44,800 nt of DNA, from positions 1 through 44,800 of the forward strand of contig CASEAG010000013.1 in the NCBI GenBank assembly GCA_949285785.1, written 5' to 3'. A program made the position numbers and the translations under genes. Of the stretch, positions 1 through 8,099 are shown in pieces; the first letter of the stretch is position 1; each line of letters begins with the position of its first letter. Source of the stretch: an uncultured Spirochaetales bacterium (lineage in GTDB: Bacteria; Spirochaetota; Spirochaetia; Sphaerochaetales; Sphaerochaetaceae). Under the pieces are notes generated by a model, which was given only the letters and a program-made list of their open reading frames with translations, searched no databases and was not told where the DNA came from.

Positions 1-1
1 G

Positions 2-169
2 CATGTGAGCGAGGGGATATTTCCTGAGCTTGAGGCGATGGGCCTTTCCATTCCAGTGCCAAAGCCGACCCCGAAGAAGAGGGGCAGACCAAGGAAGAAC
101 CCTCTTCCTGATCCGGATGCTCCGAAGAAGAAACGTGGCAGACCACCAAAGAAGAAGATTGAGGATTAG
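2..169 (+). CDS. C-terminal tail of an AT-hook protein (5' end outside window)
   Basis: The frame is open from the window edge to a TAG stop and encodes about 55 residues. The visible sequence is very basic and proline-rich, with two AT-hook cores, KKRGRPRK and KKRGRPPK, separated by a short acidic linker (LPDPDAP). AT-hooks bind the minor groove of AT-rich DNA, so the protein is probably DNA-associated. In bacteria such tails occur on nucleoid proteins, topoisomerases and some regulators; the main domain lies outside the window, so the function cannot be named. It is convergent with the histidine operon, and an inverted repeat at 211-239 separates them. Confidence 0.6.
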   Translation, partial: HVSEGIFPELEAMGLSIPVPKPTPKKRGRPRKNPLPDPDAPKKKRGRPPKKKIED

Positions 170-210
170 GCTATAGTACTACGAATTGAGGTTTCTTTAT
201 TTATAAGTCC

Positions 211-239
211 GGAAAAATCATCTGATGTGTGATTTTTCC
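211..239. terminator. Perfect inverted repeat between convergent genes
   Basis: GGAAAAATCA (211-220) and TGATTTTTCC (230-239) form a 10-bp stem with a 9-base loop. It lies between the AT-hook gene and the end of the minus-strand his operon and is best read as a two-way terminator. Neither side has a long U tract beyond the T run inside the stem, so confidence is moderate. A closely related sequence recurs near 38743-38764. Confidence 0.5.
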
Positions 240-293
240 AAACTTAAATGTCATTTTAATGAAAACCTGTCTCAATACAAGCAGGAACGGAAC

Positions 294-881
294 CTACACG
301 ATGCGGATGCCGAGGGACGAGGCGAGCTGCATGACCTGCGACACGTCCAGGCGTGCACCACGCATCTCGCAAAGGTCCTGGCTGAGGAATACGGAGGTGA
401 TGTCGCTTCCACTGAGGTCGACGTCCCTGAGGGCCGTTCCAGTGAACGAGGCCCTCTCGAGGCGTGAATGGACGATCTCCAGCCTCCTGTGGCGAAGCGA
501 CGACAGGTCGCTCTCCACAAGAGAGCAGTCGTCGAACGAAACCGTGTCCATTCTGGACGAGCCCAGGGACGAATACTGCATGTAGCAGGAATGGAACGTG
601 ACGTTCTTCAGACTGGTCTCGACGAGAATCGTGCCCCGGAACGTGCACTCATCGAATCGGACGCCCACCATGTGGGTTCCTGCAAGGTCACAGGAGGAGA
701 AGTCGCATGATATGAACGTGCAGCCGCTGATGGATGCCCCTGTCAGCTGTGATGAGGAGAAATCCACCGACCGGAAGGTGCACTCCTCTGCCGACAGCGG
801 ATCGAGGACCAGAAAAGAGGCGTCCTCGCCTTCGATCGTCTGGCCTATGATGCAGCCGTCTTCGATGTGATCCAGGAACAT
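294..881 (-). CDS. Pentapeptide-repeat protein, last gene of the his operon
   Basis: This 195-residue protein consists largely of pentapeptide repeats of the A(D/N)LXX type with phenylalanine or leucine at the central position, for example CTFRS-VDFSS-SQLTG-ASISG-CTFIS, up to about residue 150. Such proteins fold as a right-handed quadrilateral beta-helix. Some (Qnr, MfpA) mimic DNA and protect gyrase, but most have no known role, and nothing here identifies a target. There is no signal peptide or membrane segment, so it is probably cytosolic. Its ATG shares a base with the hisIE stop codon (TGATG at 883-879), so it should be translated by coupling to the histidine operon. A link to histidine synthesis is only implied by position. 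Confidence 0.85.
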   Translation of the reverse strand: MFLDHIEDGCIIGQTIEGEDASFLVLDPLSAEECTFRSVDFSSSQLTGASISGCTFISCDFSSCDLAGTHMVGVRFDECTFRGTILVETSLKNVTFHSCYMQYSSLGSSRMDTVSFDDCSLVESDLSSLRHRRLEIVHSRLERASFTGTALRDVDLSGSDITSVFLSQDLCEMRGARLDVSQVMQLASSLGIRIV

Positions 882-1489
882 CAGCGGGAGTGGCGGCCCT
901 TGAGGACGTCCACGACCTCGGCAAGCTTCGTGTCCTTCTGGGCCAGAAGCACGAGGAAGTGGTACATCAGGTCGGCGGCCTCGCCGAGGAAGAGCTCCTT
1001 GTTGTCGTCCTTGGAGGCGATGATCAGCTCGACGGCCTCCTCTCCCACCTTCTGGGCGATCTTGTTGAGCCCACGGCTGAAGAGATGGTTCGTATAGCTG
1101 CCTTCCTGGGGATTGTTCCTCCTGTCGGCGATGACGTCCTCCAGGTATACCAGGAACTCGGTGCTGGTCATCTCGCCAGGCTCGTTCTCCTCGTTGAAGC
1201 AGGTGTCGGCGCCAGTATGGCAGACGGGTCCGGAGGGAATCGCCTTCACGAGCAGGGTGTCGTTGTCGCAGTCGGTGAGGATTTCCCTGACCTGGAGGAA
1301 GTTGCCGCTGGTCTCGCCCTTGGTCCAGATGCGTTGCCTGGAACGTGACCAGAAGGTCACAAGCCCCCTGTCCAGCGTCAGCTGGTAGGCTTCGGCGTTC
1401 ATGTAGCCGAGCATCAGAACCCTATGCGTGACGGCATCCTGCACAATGGCCGGGACAAGCCCATCTCCCTTCTCGAAATCGATCGCCAT
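881..1489 (-). CDS. hisI: Bifunctional phosphoribosyl-AMP cyclohydrolase / phosphoribosyl-ATP pyrophosphatase
   Basis: This 202-residue HisIE fusion performs the second and third steps of histidine synthesis. The N-terminal HisI half (about residues 1-110) has the GYMN motif, the [16 protein letters not shown] segment, the metal-binding DCDNDT cluster and the cysteines in CHTGADTCF. The C-terminal HisE half has NHLFSRG and the GEEAVE motif of the MazG-like pyrophosphohydrolases. The length matches typical fused HisIE proteins. A purine-rich GGAAGGGG lies upstream of the ATG, 20 bases after hisF. It overlaps the pentapeptide gene downstream by one base. Confidence 0.95.
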   Translation of the reverse strand: MAIDFEKGDGLVPAIVQDAVTHRVLMLGYMNAEAYQLTLDRGLVTFWSRSRQRIWTKGETSGNFLQVREILTDCDNDTLLVKAIPSGPVCHTGADTCFNEENEPGEMTSTEFLVYLEDVIADRRNNPQEGSYTNHLFSRGLNKIAQKVGEEAVELIIASKDDNKELFLGEAADLMYHFLVLLAQKDTKLAEVVDVLKGRHSR

Positions 1490-1509
1490 AATCCCCTTCC
1501 AAAAGATTC

Positions 1510-2277
1510 CTACAACCTAACAGGAATCGAACGACTTTGTAAATAGGCCTTCAGAGAGCCGATATCTATCTCATGATAGTGGAATACGGAAGCGGCCAGG
1601 GCCGCATCCGCACCGCACCCGTCCTGGAACACCGCGAGGAAATCGTCCATCGTCCCCGCCCCGCCGGATGCGACCACGGGCACGCCCAGGCTCTTGGCCA
1701 TGAGCGATGTGATGGGCAGGTCGAAGCCGTTCTTCGTGCCATCCGCCTCCATACTGGTAAGCAGTATCTCGCCGCAGCCGAGTTCCTCTACCTTCCTCCC
1801 CCACTGCAATGCGTCCAATCCTGTCGGTGTACGTCCTCCGTCGATGTACACCTCGTATCCGGAGCTCATGTCTCCGTTTCGCCTTACATCGATCGCGACG
1901 ACCATGCACTGGGCGCCAAAGAGCGCCGCTGATTCCGTGATGAGAGATGGAGCCCGCACCGCCTGGCTGTTGATCGAGACCTTGTCCGCACCGCTTGTGA
2001 GAATGCCTCGCACATCCTCGACACTCCTTATGCCTCCTCCGACGGTGAACGGAATGTCGATGTGCTCGGCGATGCGCCGGACCAGGGACGAGAGCGGCTC
2101 ACGTCTCTCGACAGTGGCGGTTATGTCAAGGAAGACCAGTTCGTCCGCACCCTCCTGGCAATACCTGACGGCGTTCTCCACAGGATCCCCCGCATCGCGC
2201 AGATTGAGGAAGTTGATCCCCTTGACGGTGCGCCCGTCCTTGATGTCCAGACATGGGATTATCCTCTTTGCAAGCAC
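1510..2277 (-). CDS. hisF: Imidazole glycerol phosphate synthase, cyclase subunit
   Basis: This 255-residue (beta/alpha)8 barrel partners with HisH to turn PRFAR plus glutamine-derived ammonia into imidazole glycerol phosphate and AICAR. The catalytic aspartates are visible at D11 (CLDIKDG) and D130 (VVAIDVRRN), the same numbering as the family reference, together with the phosphate-binding GGGIRS loop. It overlaps the 3' end of hisA by 19 bases, so translation is probably coupled. Confidence 0.97.
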   Translation of the reverse strand: MLAKRIIPCLDIKDGRTVKGINFLNLRDAGDPVENAVRYCQEGADELVFLDITATVERREPLSSLVRRIAEHIDIPFTVGGGIRSVEDVRGILTSGADKVSINSQAVRAPSLITESAALFGAQCMVVAIDVRRNGDMSSGYEVYIDGGRTPTGLDALQWGRKVEELGCGEILLTSMEADGTKNGFDLPITSLMAKSLGVPVVASGGAGTMDDFLAVFQDGCGADAALAASVFHYHEIDIGSLKAYLQSRSIPVRL

Positions 2278-2990
2278 TGCTCAACCTCCTTCATCTCCTC
2301 AGGCGTGATGCGACCCTCGTAGAAGGCCTTTCCCACGATCGCGCCATACAGCCCCATCCCGGCAAGACGCTCCAGGTCATCAGTGGACCCGATTCCGCCG
2401 GACGCGACAAGCCGGATAGCGGGACAGGATGAAAGAATCCTCCCGTACAGCTCATAGCCCGGGCCGAACAGCATCCCGTCCTTCGATATGTCCGTTGATA
2501 TGCACATGCCGACTCCGAGCGCCATGTACTTCAGTATGAATTCCACGACATCCAGCGACGAGCGGTCCATCCAGGCGCCGCTCGACACAAGGCCGTCGAT
2601 GCAGTCGGCGCCGAGTATGATGCGCTCCTTCCACCTGTCTATCCACAAGGCGGCCAGATCAGGATCCCTGACGGCGATGGAGCCGCATGTGACATATGAG
2701 GCGCCTCTCGCGAAGGCATCCTCGAGCGAAGAGGTGGCGTACATGCCTCCTCCATAGTCGACGACGAGGTCCGTGGCCTCGCAGATGGCCGAAAGGACAT
2801 CGAGGTTGCACGGCTCATGGGCCCTGGCCCCTTCCAGATCCACCAGATGCAGATGGGTCAGGCCCGCGTCCTCGAAGCGCCTGGCCATCGCGACGGGATC
2901 GTCCGAGTACACCTTCTTCGTATCGTAGTCGCCTTTCGAGAGGCGCACGCACTTGCCTTCGATCACGTCTATCGCAGGTATGACGATCAT
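2259..2990 (-). CDS. hisA: ProFAR isomerase (phosphoribosylformimino-5-aminoimidazole carboxamide ribotide isomerase)
   Basis: The 243-residue protein catalyses the fourth step of histidine synthesis. D8 (MIVIPAID) and D129 (ILGADC) match the two catalytic aspartates of HisA. The frame stays open another 56 codons upstream, but that stretch lies inside hisH and looks nothing like HisA. The ATG at 2990, immediately after the hisH stop with one intervening base, is therefore the start. It is a paralogue of the neighbouring hisF, the usual pair in this operon. Confidence 0.96.
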   Translation of the reverse strand: MIVIPAIDVIEGKCVRLSKGDYDTKKVYSDDPVAMARRFEDAGLTHLHLVDLEGARAHEPCNLDVLSAICEATDLVVDYGGGMYATSSLEDAFARGASYVTCGSIAVRDPDLAALWIDRWKERIILGADCIDGLVSSGAWMDRSSLDVVEFILKYMALGVGMCISTDISKDGMLFGPGYELYGRILSSCPAIRLVASGGIGSTDDLERLAGMGLYGAIVGKAFYEGRITPEEMKEVEQCLQRG

Positions 2991-2991
2991 C

Positions 2992-3588
2992 TCATGCCTC
3001 CATCGAAAGAAAGTTCGCAAGCAGCCTGGATCCGTCCTTACCGCTTTTCTCGGGATGGAACTGGACGCCGAAGAACAGCCCTTTGGATATCGCGCTGGAA
3101 TACTCGTAGCCGTAGTACTCCGTCCGGGCGGCACAGCCCTGTTCCATGAGCGGGACATGGTATGAATGGTCGAAGAAGAACCAGCTGCCGTCCCTTATGC
3201 CGTCGAAGAGCGGACAGTCCATGCCATACACCCGGTTCCAGCCGATCTGCGGTATCTTGCGGCATACTTCACGCTCGAACCTGACCACGGGAGCATCGAC
3301 GATGGAGAGCATGTCGACATCCCCCTCCTGGCTATGACGGCACATCAGCTGCATGCCCAGGCAGATGCCCAGGAAAGGAACCTCGACACGCGTCAGGACG
3401 TCCACGAGGCCCCTCCTCTCAAGCTCCTTCATCGCCGCATCCGCATAGCCCACCCCGGGGAACACCACCCTGTCCGCAGAGAGGATCACATCGGCCTGGT
3501 CGGTGATCACGACCTCCTCGCCCAGGCGGCGCAGAGCAGCGGCCACGGAGAAGACGTTGCCGGCGTTGTAGTCTATCATCGCAGTCAT
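2992..3588 (-). CDS. hisH: Imidazole glycerol phosphate synthase, glutamine amidotransferase subunit
   Basis: This 198-residue class I amidotransferase feeds ammonia to HisF. The catalytic triad is visible: C76 in GICLGMQ, H178 and E180 in QFHPEKS. The oxyanion strand residues PGVG are also present. The start codon overlaps the hisB stop as ATGA (3588-3585). Confidence 0.96.
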   Translation of the reverse strand: MTAMIDYNAGNVFSVAAALRRLGEEVVITDQADVILSADRVVFPGVGYADAAMKELERRGLVDVLTRVEVPFLGICLGMQLMCRHSQEGDVDMLSIVDAPVVRFEREVCRKIPQIGWNRVYGMDCPLFDGIRDGSWFFFDHSYHVPLMEQGCAARTEYYGYEYSSAISKGLFFGVQFHPEKSGKDGSRLLANFLSMEA

Positions 3589-4703
3589 TCGAGAATCCCC
3601 TTGGTCGACACGACCTCGTCACTGCCTGGGATTCTCCTGACCGCCATCCTCAGGGCTCTGGCGAAAGCCTTGAACACCGCCTCCGCCTGATGATGCGCGT
3701 TGCCATCCGAGAATGAGATGTAGAGGGAGCACCTGGCCTCGTTGGAGAACGACTTGAAGAAGTGGCGTATCATTTCGGTCGGGAAGGTGCCGACGTACTC
3801 GCGGGAGAAGCGCCCGTCGAAGACGAGGTCGCTGCGCCCGCTGAAGTCCATGGACACCTCGCAATGGACTTCGTCCATGCAAAGCAGGTCGAAGCCGTAG
3901 CGCTGTATGCCCCTCTTGTCTCCAAGCGCCGAGAGCACCGCCTTGCCAAGGCACAGTGCCATGTCCTCGACACTGTGGTGCTCGTCGACCCAGGTATCGC
4001 CTTCCAGATGCGCCTCGACATCCAGTCTGCCATGGCGCACCAGCTGCTCGAGCATGTGGTCGAAGAAGCCGATTCCCGTCTCAATGCGTCCACGGCCGTT
4101 ACCGTCGAGATCCACAGCCAGGTCTATGCTGGTCTCCTTCGTGGTGCGCACGATGCGGGCCTTCCTGTGCTCCATGTCGCATCCGGTGAGAAACGATGCG
4201 ACATGGAGCCACGAGGAGGTCTCGAGGACGACGCCTTGCCCGCCTTCACGTCCTTCATGAAACCATATGCCCCTGCACCCCAGGTTGCGCGCGAGCTGCA
4301 TATCGCTTGCCCTGTCGCCGATCATGAACGAGTTTTCCAGATCGTACTGCCCGTCCATGTAGTCGGCAAGCATGGCGGTGCCGGGCTTGCGCCCCGGACA
4401 TCCGTCCTGGGGAAGCGAGAAGTCTATCCTCTGGTCATCGAACGACGCATCCTCCCCCTCGAGAACCTGGATGATCCTGTCATGGCAGAGCTTGAAATCC
4501 TCCATCGGGAATGATGGAGTGCCCACTCCGTCCTGGTTGGACACCATGACAAGCAGGTAGTCCGTCTGTCTGCGTATTGTGCGCAGGGCCTCCATGACAT
4601 GAGGGATGAACCGGATCTTCTCCAGGCTGTCGACCTGGGTCTCCTCGACGACCACACCGTCGCGGTCTATGAACAGCACCTTCTTCAGAGCCTTTGCGTT
4701 CAA
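3585..4703 (-). CDS. hisB: Bifunctional histidinol-phosphatase / imidazoleglycerol-phosphate dehydratase
   Basis: This 372-residue fusion has an N-terminal HAD phosphatase (nucleophile and acid D13 and D15 in FIDRDG; IGDRASDM near the end of the domain) and a C-terminal dehydratase. The dehydratase carries the manganese-binding HHSVED and AHHQAE motifs. Fused HisB of this kind is best known from gammaproteobacteria. I place the start at a TTG (4703-4701) that overlaps the hisC stop as TTGA, because GGAGGA stands 6 bases before it. A longer open frame reaching 4772 lacks such a signal and would lie inside hisC. Confidence 0.93.
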   Translation of the reverse strand: MNAKALKKVLFIDRDGVVVEETQVDSLEKIRFIPHVMEALRTIRRQTDYLLVMVSNQDGVGTPSFPMEDFKLCHDRIIQVLEGEDASFDDQRIDFSLPQDGCPGRKPGTAMLADYMDGQYDLENSFMIGDRASDMQLARNLGCRGIWFHEGREGGQGVVLETSSWLHVASFLTGCDMEHRKARIVRTTKETSIDLAVDLDGNGRGRIETGIGFFDHMLEQLVRHGRLDVEAHLEGDTWVDEHHSVEDMALCLGKAVLSALGDKRGIQRYGFDLLCMDEVHCEVSMDFSGRSDLVFDGRFSREYVGTFPTEMIRHFFKSFSNEARCSLYISFSDGNAHHQAEAVFKAFARALRMAVRRIPGSDEVVSTKGILE

Positions 4704-5749
4704 AGCAGTTCCTCCAATGCAGCGGCAAGTTCGTCGCACTCCGCTCTGGAGCCGACCGTTATCCTGAGACATCCCTCGCAGTGCAGGTTGCCGCTCCTGT
4801 CACGTACGACGATCCCCTTCTCCTTGAGCGATTCGTAGATCCTCTTCGGTTCGTCGACCCTGATGAGGAAGAAGTTCGCATCGCTGGCGAGCACATCCTT
4901 CACTCCGTTTATGTTCGCCAGACGCCGGGCCAGATACGAGCGGTTGGCAAGTATCTGCCTAAGACGCGATCTGCATCCCTCCACGTCCGAAAGGGCCTGG
5001 ACGGCCGCCTGGCTGGAAGGAAGCGGTATGTTGTACGGGTATTTCACGTCATACGCCTTGGCCAGGATCTCCGGAGCGGCGATCATCAGTCCGATCCGGG
5101 CACCGGCAAGCGCCCATGCCTTGGAGAGGGTTCGCAGGATGACCAGGCGCTCGTTGTCCTCGACATCCTTCCAGGTCAGCTCGCCCTGTGGTGCGAAGTC
5201 TATGTATGCATGGTCGACGACGGTGATCCCGGCGTTCGCCTCCGCCAACCTCCTTATCGCATCCCGGTCCAGGAGATTGCCGCTGGGATTGTTCGGCGAG
5301 CACAGGAACGTCAGCTTGGGCCTTCTCTCCTCGATCGTCCTCATGACGGCATCCTCGTCGATGGAGAAGTCCTCGCGAAGGGGGCATGTCACGACCTCCA
5401 CGTCGTTGATCGCGGCCAGGACCCCGTATTCTCCATATGTGGGGGGAAGCGTAAGAATGCAGTCCCTTCCGGGATTGCAGAAGATGCGTATGAGGATGTC
5501 GATCAGTTCATCGGACCCGTTGCCTGCACATGACATCGCCGCAGGGATTCCAAGAGCCTTCTCCGCCGCCTGCCTTATGGCGAGATTTGACGAGTCGGGG
5601 TACCGGTTTATGCCCTCGTGGTCGATGATGGGAGCCCAGTTCTCGTTCGCATCGAGATAGACTCTCATCCCCGATCCGGCCTCGTCACGTGCACACTTGT
5701 ACGGTTCCAGATGCCGGATGTTGTCCCTCATCAGATCAACGACGCTCAT
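4700..5749 (-). CDS. hisC: Histidinol-phosphate aminotransferase
   Basis: This 349-residue fold-type I PLP enzyme converts imidazole acetol phosphate and glutamate to histidinol phosphate. The PLP-binding lysine is in TLSKAWALAGARIG, and the SPNNPSGN and cofactor-contacting DHAY segments are present. The ATG at 5749 overlaps the hisD stop as ATGA. The frame extends 27 codons further upstream, but this lies inside hisD and is not HisC-like. Confidence 0.95.
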   Translation of the reverse strand: MSVVDLMRDNIRHLEPYKCARDEAGSGMRVYLDANENWAPIIDHEGINRYPDSSNLAIRQAAEKALGIPAAMSCAGNGSDELIDILIRIFCNPGRDCILTLPPTYGEYGVLAAINDVEVVTCPLREDFSIDEDAVMRTIEERRPKLTFLCSPNNPSGNLLDRDAIRRLAEANAGITVVDHAYIDFAPQGELTWKDVEDNERLVILRTLSKAWALAGARIGLMIAAPEILAKAYDVKYPYNIPLPSSQAAVQALSDVEGCRSRLRQILANRSYLARRLANINGVKDVLASDANFFLIRVDEPKRIYESLKEKGIVVRDRSGNLHCEGCLRITVGSRAECDELAAALEELL

Positions 5750-7038
5750 GACAACCTCACCTTCACGGCCTGGCTGTGGGCCATCAGGTCCTCGGCCTCG
5801 GCCATCGTCACGACTGTCTTCCCCAGGCATGCAAGACCTTCCCTTGTCAGTTTCTGGACGGTGATCTTCTTGATGAAGCTGTCCAGGGACACCCCGCCGC
5901 AGCTGTGGGCCCAGCCTGAGGTGGGAAGCGTATGGTTCGTCCCCGAGGCGTAGTCGCCTGCGGACTCAGGGGAGTATGGGCCGAGGAATATGGAGCCTGC
6001 GCTCTCTATGCGGGTGCACAGCTCATCGCAGTCCACAGTATCGATGATCAGATGCTCGGGGGCGTATTCGTTCACTATGTCGACGAGCCTGTCATCGTCA
6101 TATGTCGTGATGGCGCATGAGTGCGACAGGCTTGGCAGCATATACTCGTGACGTCCGAGTATGGACAACTCGTCGTCGATGGCCTTCTCCACCGCCTCGT
6201 ATATCCTCCGCCCCTCTTCACGGGAAGCGGCCCTGATCAGCAGTATGACCTGGCTGTCGGGACCATGTTCGGCCTGGCTGAGAAGATCGGAGGCGACATA
6301 GGATGGATCAGCATCAGCGTCCGCCACGACCATCACTTCGCTCGGACCGGCCAGCATGTCTATCGAACAGCGGCTTGACACGATGCTCTTGGCGAATGTC
6401 ACATAGCGGTTGCCAGGGCCGAATATCTTGTCGACGGACTCGATCGACTCCGTGCCATAGGCAAGCGCGGCTATCGCCTGCGCCCCGCCGAGCTTGAGGA
6501 CCCTGTCCACACCGCACACCTTTGCCGCGTACAGCACGGCAGGGTTGACACGGCCACCATGGCTCGGAGTGGCAAGCGTCAGGTTGCGGCATCCGGCCAC
6601 ACGGGCAGGGATTGCAAGCATCAGAACGGTCGAGAACAGCGGGGCCGTCCCTCCCGGCACGTACAGACCGACCTTCCGGATCGGGACGATGCGCCTCCAG
6701 CATTCGACGCCCGGCATCGTCTGGATGCACTCACCCTGCGGCATCTGGCTGCGATGGAAGGCCTCGATGTTGGCACGGGATACGGCGATTGCGTCCTTCA
6801 GGTCCTGTGAGACGGCCTTCTCGGCCTCGTCGAACTCCTCCTGCGTGACGGCGAAGTCGTCCAGCCGGGATCCGTCGAAGCGCAGTTCGTATTCCCTGAG
6901 GGCTTCATCGCCGCGCCTGATGACATCATCGATTATGCTCTGGACGCTCTCCCTGACGCTCGAGTCGTCCACGAGCGAACGTCTGAGAAGCGGAAGATAT
7001 TCCTCCCTGGTAGGGTCGTCATAATACTTCAGATACAT
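5746..7038 (-). CDS. hisD: Histidinol dehydrogenase
   Basis: This 430-residue zinc enzyme performs the last two oxidations from histidinol to histidine. Recognisable segments are the PGGTAPLFSTVLM nucleotide-binding region, KIFGPGNRYV, the family signature AGPSEVMVVADADADP, LLSQAEHGPDSQ and YAPEHLI. The start ATG at 7038 has GGAGG 6 bases upstream and lies 11 bases after hisG. The frame is open much further upstream inside hisG, but that part has no resemblance to the family. Confidence 0.96.
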   Translation of the reverse strand: MYLKYYDDPTREEYLPLLRRSLVDDSSVRESVQSIIDDVIRRGDEALREYELRFDGSRLDDFAVTQEEFDEAEKAVSQDLKDAIAVSRANIEAFHRSQMPQGECIQTMPGVECWRRIVPIRKVGLYVPGGTAPLFSTVLMLAIPARVAGCRNLTLATPSHGGRVNPAVLYAAKVCGVDRVLKLGGAQAIAALAYGTESIESVDKIFGPGNRYVTFAKSIVSSRCSIDMLAGPSEVMVVADADADPSYVASDLLSQAEHGPDSQVILLIRAASREEGRRIYEAVEKAIDDELSILGRHEYMLPSLSHSCAITTYDDDRLVDIVNEYAPEHLIIDTVDCDELCTRIESAGSIFLGPYSPESAGDYASGTNHTLPTSGWAHSCGGVSLDSFIKKITVQKLTREGLACLGKTVVTMAEAEDLMAHSQAVKVRLS

Positions 7039-7049
7039 CAGCAGCCTCC

Positions 7050-7922
7050 TCAGTCCGACATCTTCTCGATCGGCATGACGAGAATGCCCTCGGCACCGAT
7101 CGCCCTGAGATCCTCGAATACAGACCAGAAGCGGTCCTCCGCGATCACGGACTGGACAGACACCCAGGACCTGTCGAGAAGCGGCGTGACCGTCGGACTC
7201 TTCATTCCGCCCACGATGCGTGCGGCATCGTCGATCCTGTCTGCGGGGAGGTTGAACAGGATGTATTTCTTCTTCCTGGCGTTGTTGACCGTGTCCATCC
7301 TGAGCAGCAGCCGGTCGAGGACGGATGCCTTCTCCTCGTCCTGGCGGAAGCCGGGTCTGCACACCATGACCGCGGAGGTGTGGTAGATCGCCTCGACCTC
7401 CCTCAGCCCGTTCATCCTGAGCGTGGTGCCGGTGCTGACCAGGTCGCATATGCAGTCGGCGATTCCGACAGTCGGGGTTATCTCGACGCTTCCGGCGACG
7501 GTGACGAGAGTCGCCTTCACTCCGTTGTCCTCGAGGATGCCGGACAGGATGCGTGGATAGCTTGTCGCAATCCTTCTGCCTTCCAGGCTCTTCAGTCCTT
7601 CATAGCGGAACCCTTCAGGAACCGCTATCGACAGGCGACAGGCTGCGAAGCCCAGGTCACGGACGACCTCCAGGTCGTAGCCGGACTCGTCCACCTCGTT
7701 GCGGCCGACGATTCCGATGTCCGCCACATCGTCGGCGACATAGGTGGGGATGTCGTCATCGCGGACGAAGAGAAACTCCAGCGGGAAGTTCGATGCGACC
7801 TCCCTGAGCACCCTGCCGTCGGCATTGAAATCGATTCCGCAGCTGTGCACTATCTCAAGGCTCTTCTCCGAAAGCCTGCCGCTCTTCTGGATCGCTATCC
7901 TCAGTCTTCTCTGCTCGTCCAT
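7050..7922 (-). CDS. hisG: ATP phosphoribosyltransferase (long form)
   Basis: This 290-residue enzyme makes the first, committed step, joining ATP and PRPP. The PRPP loop is visible as DLVSTGTTLRMNGL. The C-terminal 75 or so residues (VTPLLDRSWVSVQSV, GAEGILVMPIEKM) form the regulatory domain of the long-form HisG, so it should be feedback-inhibited by histidine and need no HisZ. GGGAGG precedes the ATG. It is the first structural gene after the attenuator. Confidence 0.96.
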   Translation of the reverse strand: MDEQRRLRIAIQKSGRLSEKSLEIVHSCGIDFNADGRVLREVASNFPLEFLFVRDDDIPTYVADDVADIGIVGRNEVDESGYDLEVVRDLGFAACRLSIAVPEGFRYEGLKSLEGRRIATSYPRILSGILEDNGVKATLVTVAGSVEITPTVGIADCICDLVSTGTTLRMNGLREVEAIYHTSAVMVCRPGFRQDEEKASVLDRLLLRMDTVNNARKKKYILFNLPADRIDDAARIVGGMKSPTVTPLLDRSWVSVQSVIAEDRFWSVFEDLRAIGAEGILVMPIEKMSD

Positions 7923-7941
7923 CTCAACCTCCCATATGGAT

Positions 7942-7972
7942 AAAAAAAGACCCTCGTGACAATGACGAGGGT
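7942..7972 (-). terminator. his attenuator terminator (stem 3:4)
   Basis: Read on the minus strand, CCCTCGT (7971-7965) pairs with ACGAGGG (7957-7951) around a 7-base loop, extended by one A-T pair. It is followed by TCTTTTTTTA (7950-7941). This is a clear intrinsic terminator between the leader peptide and hisG, so transcription of the operon must read through it. Confidence 0.9.
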
Positions 7973-7983
7973 TCCTCTGGACA

Positions 7984-8034
7984 GCCCGCCGATGTCACCG
8001 CCTGACTTCGATGAAATGATGATGGCGATGATAT
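7984..8034 (-). promoter_or_regulatory. Alternative RNA stems of the his attenuator
   Basis: Region 1 (8034-8024, within the Tyr-His-Arg codons) pairs with region 2 (8002-7992, spanning the leader stop codon) over 11 positions. One position is a G-U pair and one is an A/C mismatch. Region 2 can instead pair with region 3: TGACA (7997-7993) with TGTCA (7961-7957), and GGG (7987-7985) with CCC (7971-7969), which would hide the 5' arm of the terminator. A ribosome stalled on the His codons would cover region 1 and favour this antiterminator. The folding was done by hand. Confidence 0.75.
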
Positions 8035-8042
8035 GCCTTCAT
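7995..8042 (-). CDS. hisL: Histidine leader peptide
   Basis: This 15-codon open frame, MKAYHRHHHFIEVRR, has four His codons among five consecutive positions (residues 5-9). A GGAGGA lies about 11 bases before the ATG. It lies between a good promoter and the intrinsic terminator ahead of hisG. In known his operons, stalling of the ribosome on such codons when charged tRNA-His is scarce prevents termination. The product itself should have no function. It was too short for ordinary gene calling. Confidence 0.88.
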   Translation of the reverse strand: MKAYHRHHHFIEVRR

Positions 8043-8070
8043 ATGCGGACGTCTCCTCCTTTCTGCCTAC

Positions 8071-8099
8071 ATCTTAGGCAAGTGGCCCCATCGGGTCAA
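8071..8099 (-). promoter_or_regulatory. Promoter of the his operon
   Basis: On the minus strand, TTGACC (8099-8094), a 17-base spacer and TAAGAT (8076-8071) give a near-consensus sigma-70 promoter. The predicted start near 8064 leaves room for the leader ribosome site (AAAGGAGGA) and leader peptide. The -35 box overlaps the stop codon of the upstream HdeD-like gene. Confidence 0.8.

Noticed and set aside
2991..3158. 56-codon N-terminal extension of HisA
   Set aside because: It lies fully inside hisH, has a basic composition and no homology to HisA; the ATG at 2990 gives the normal family length.
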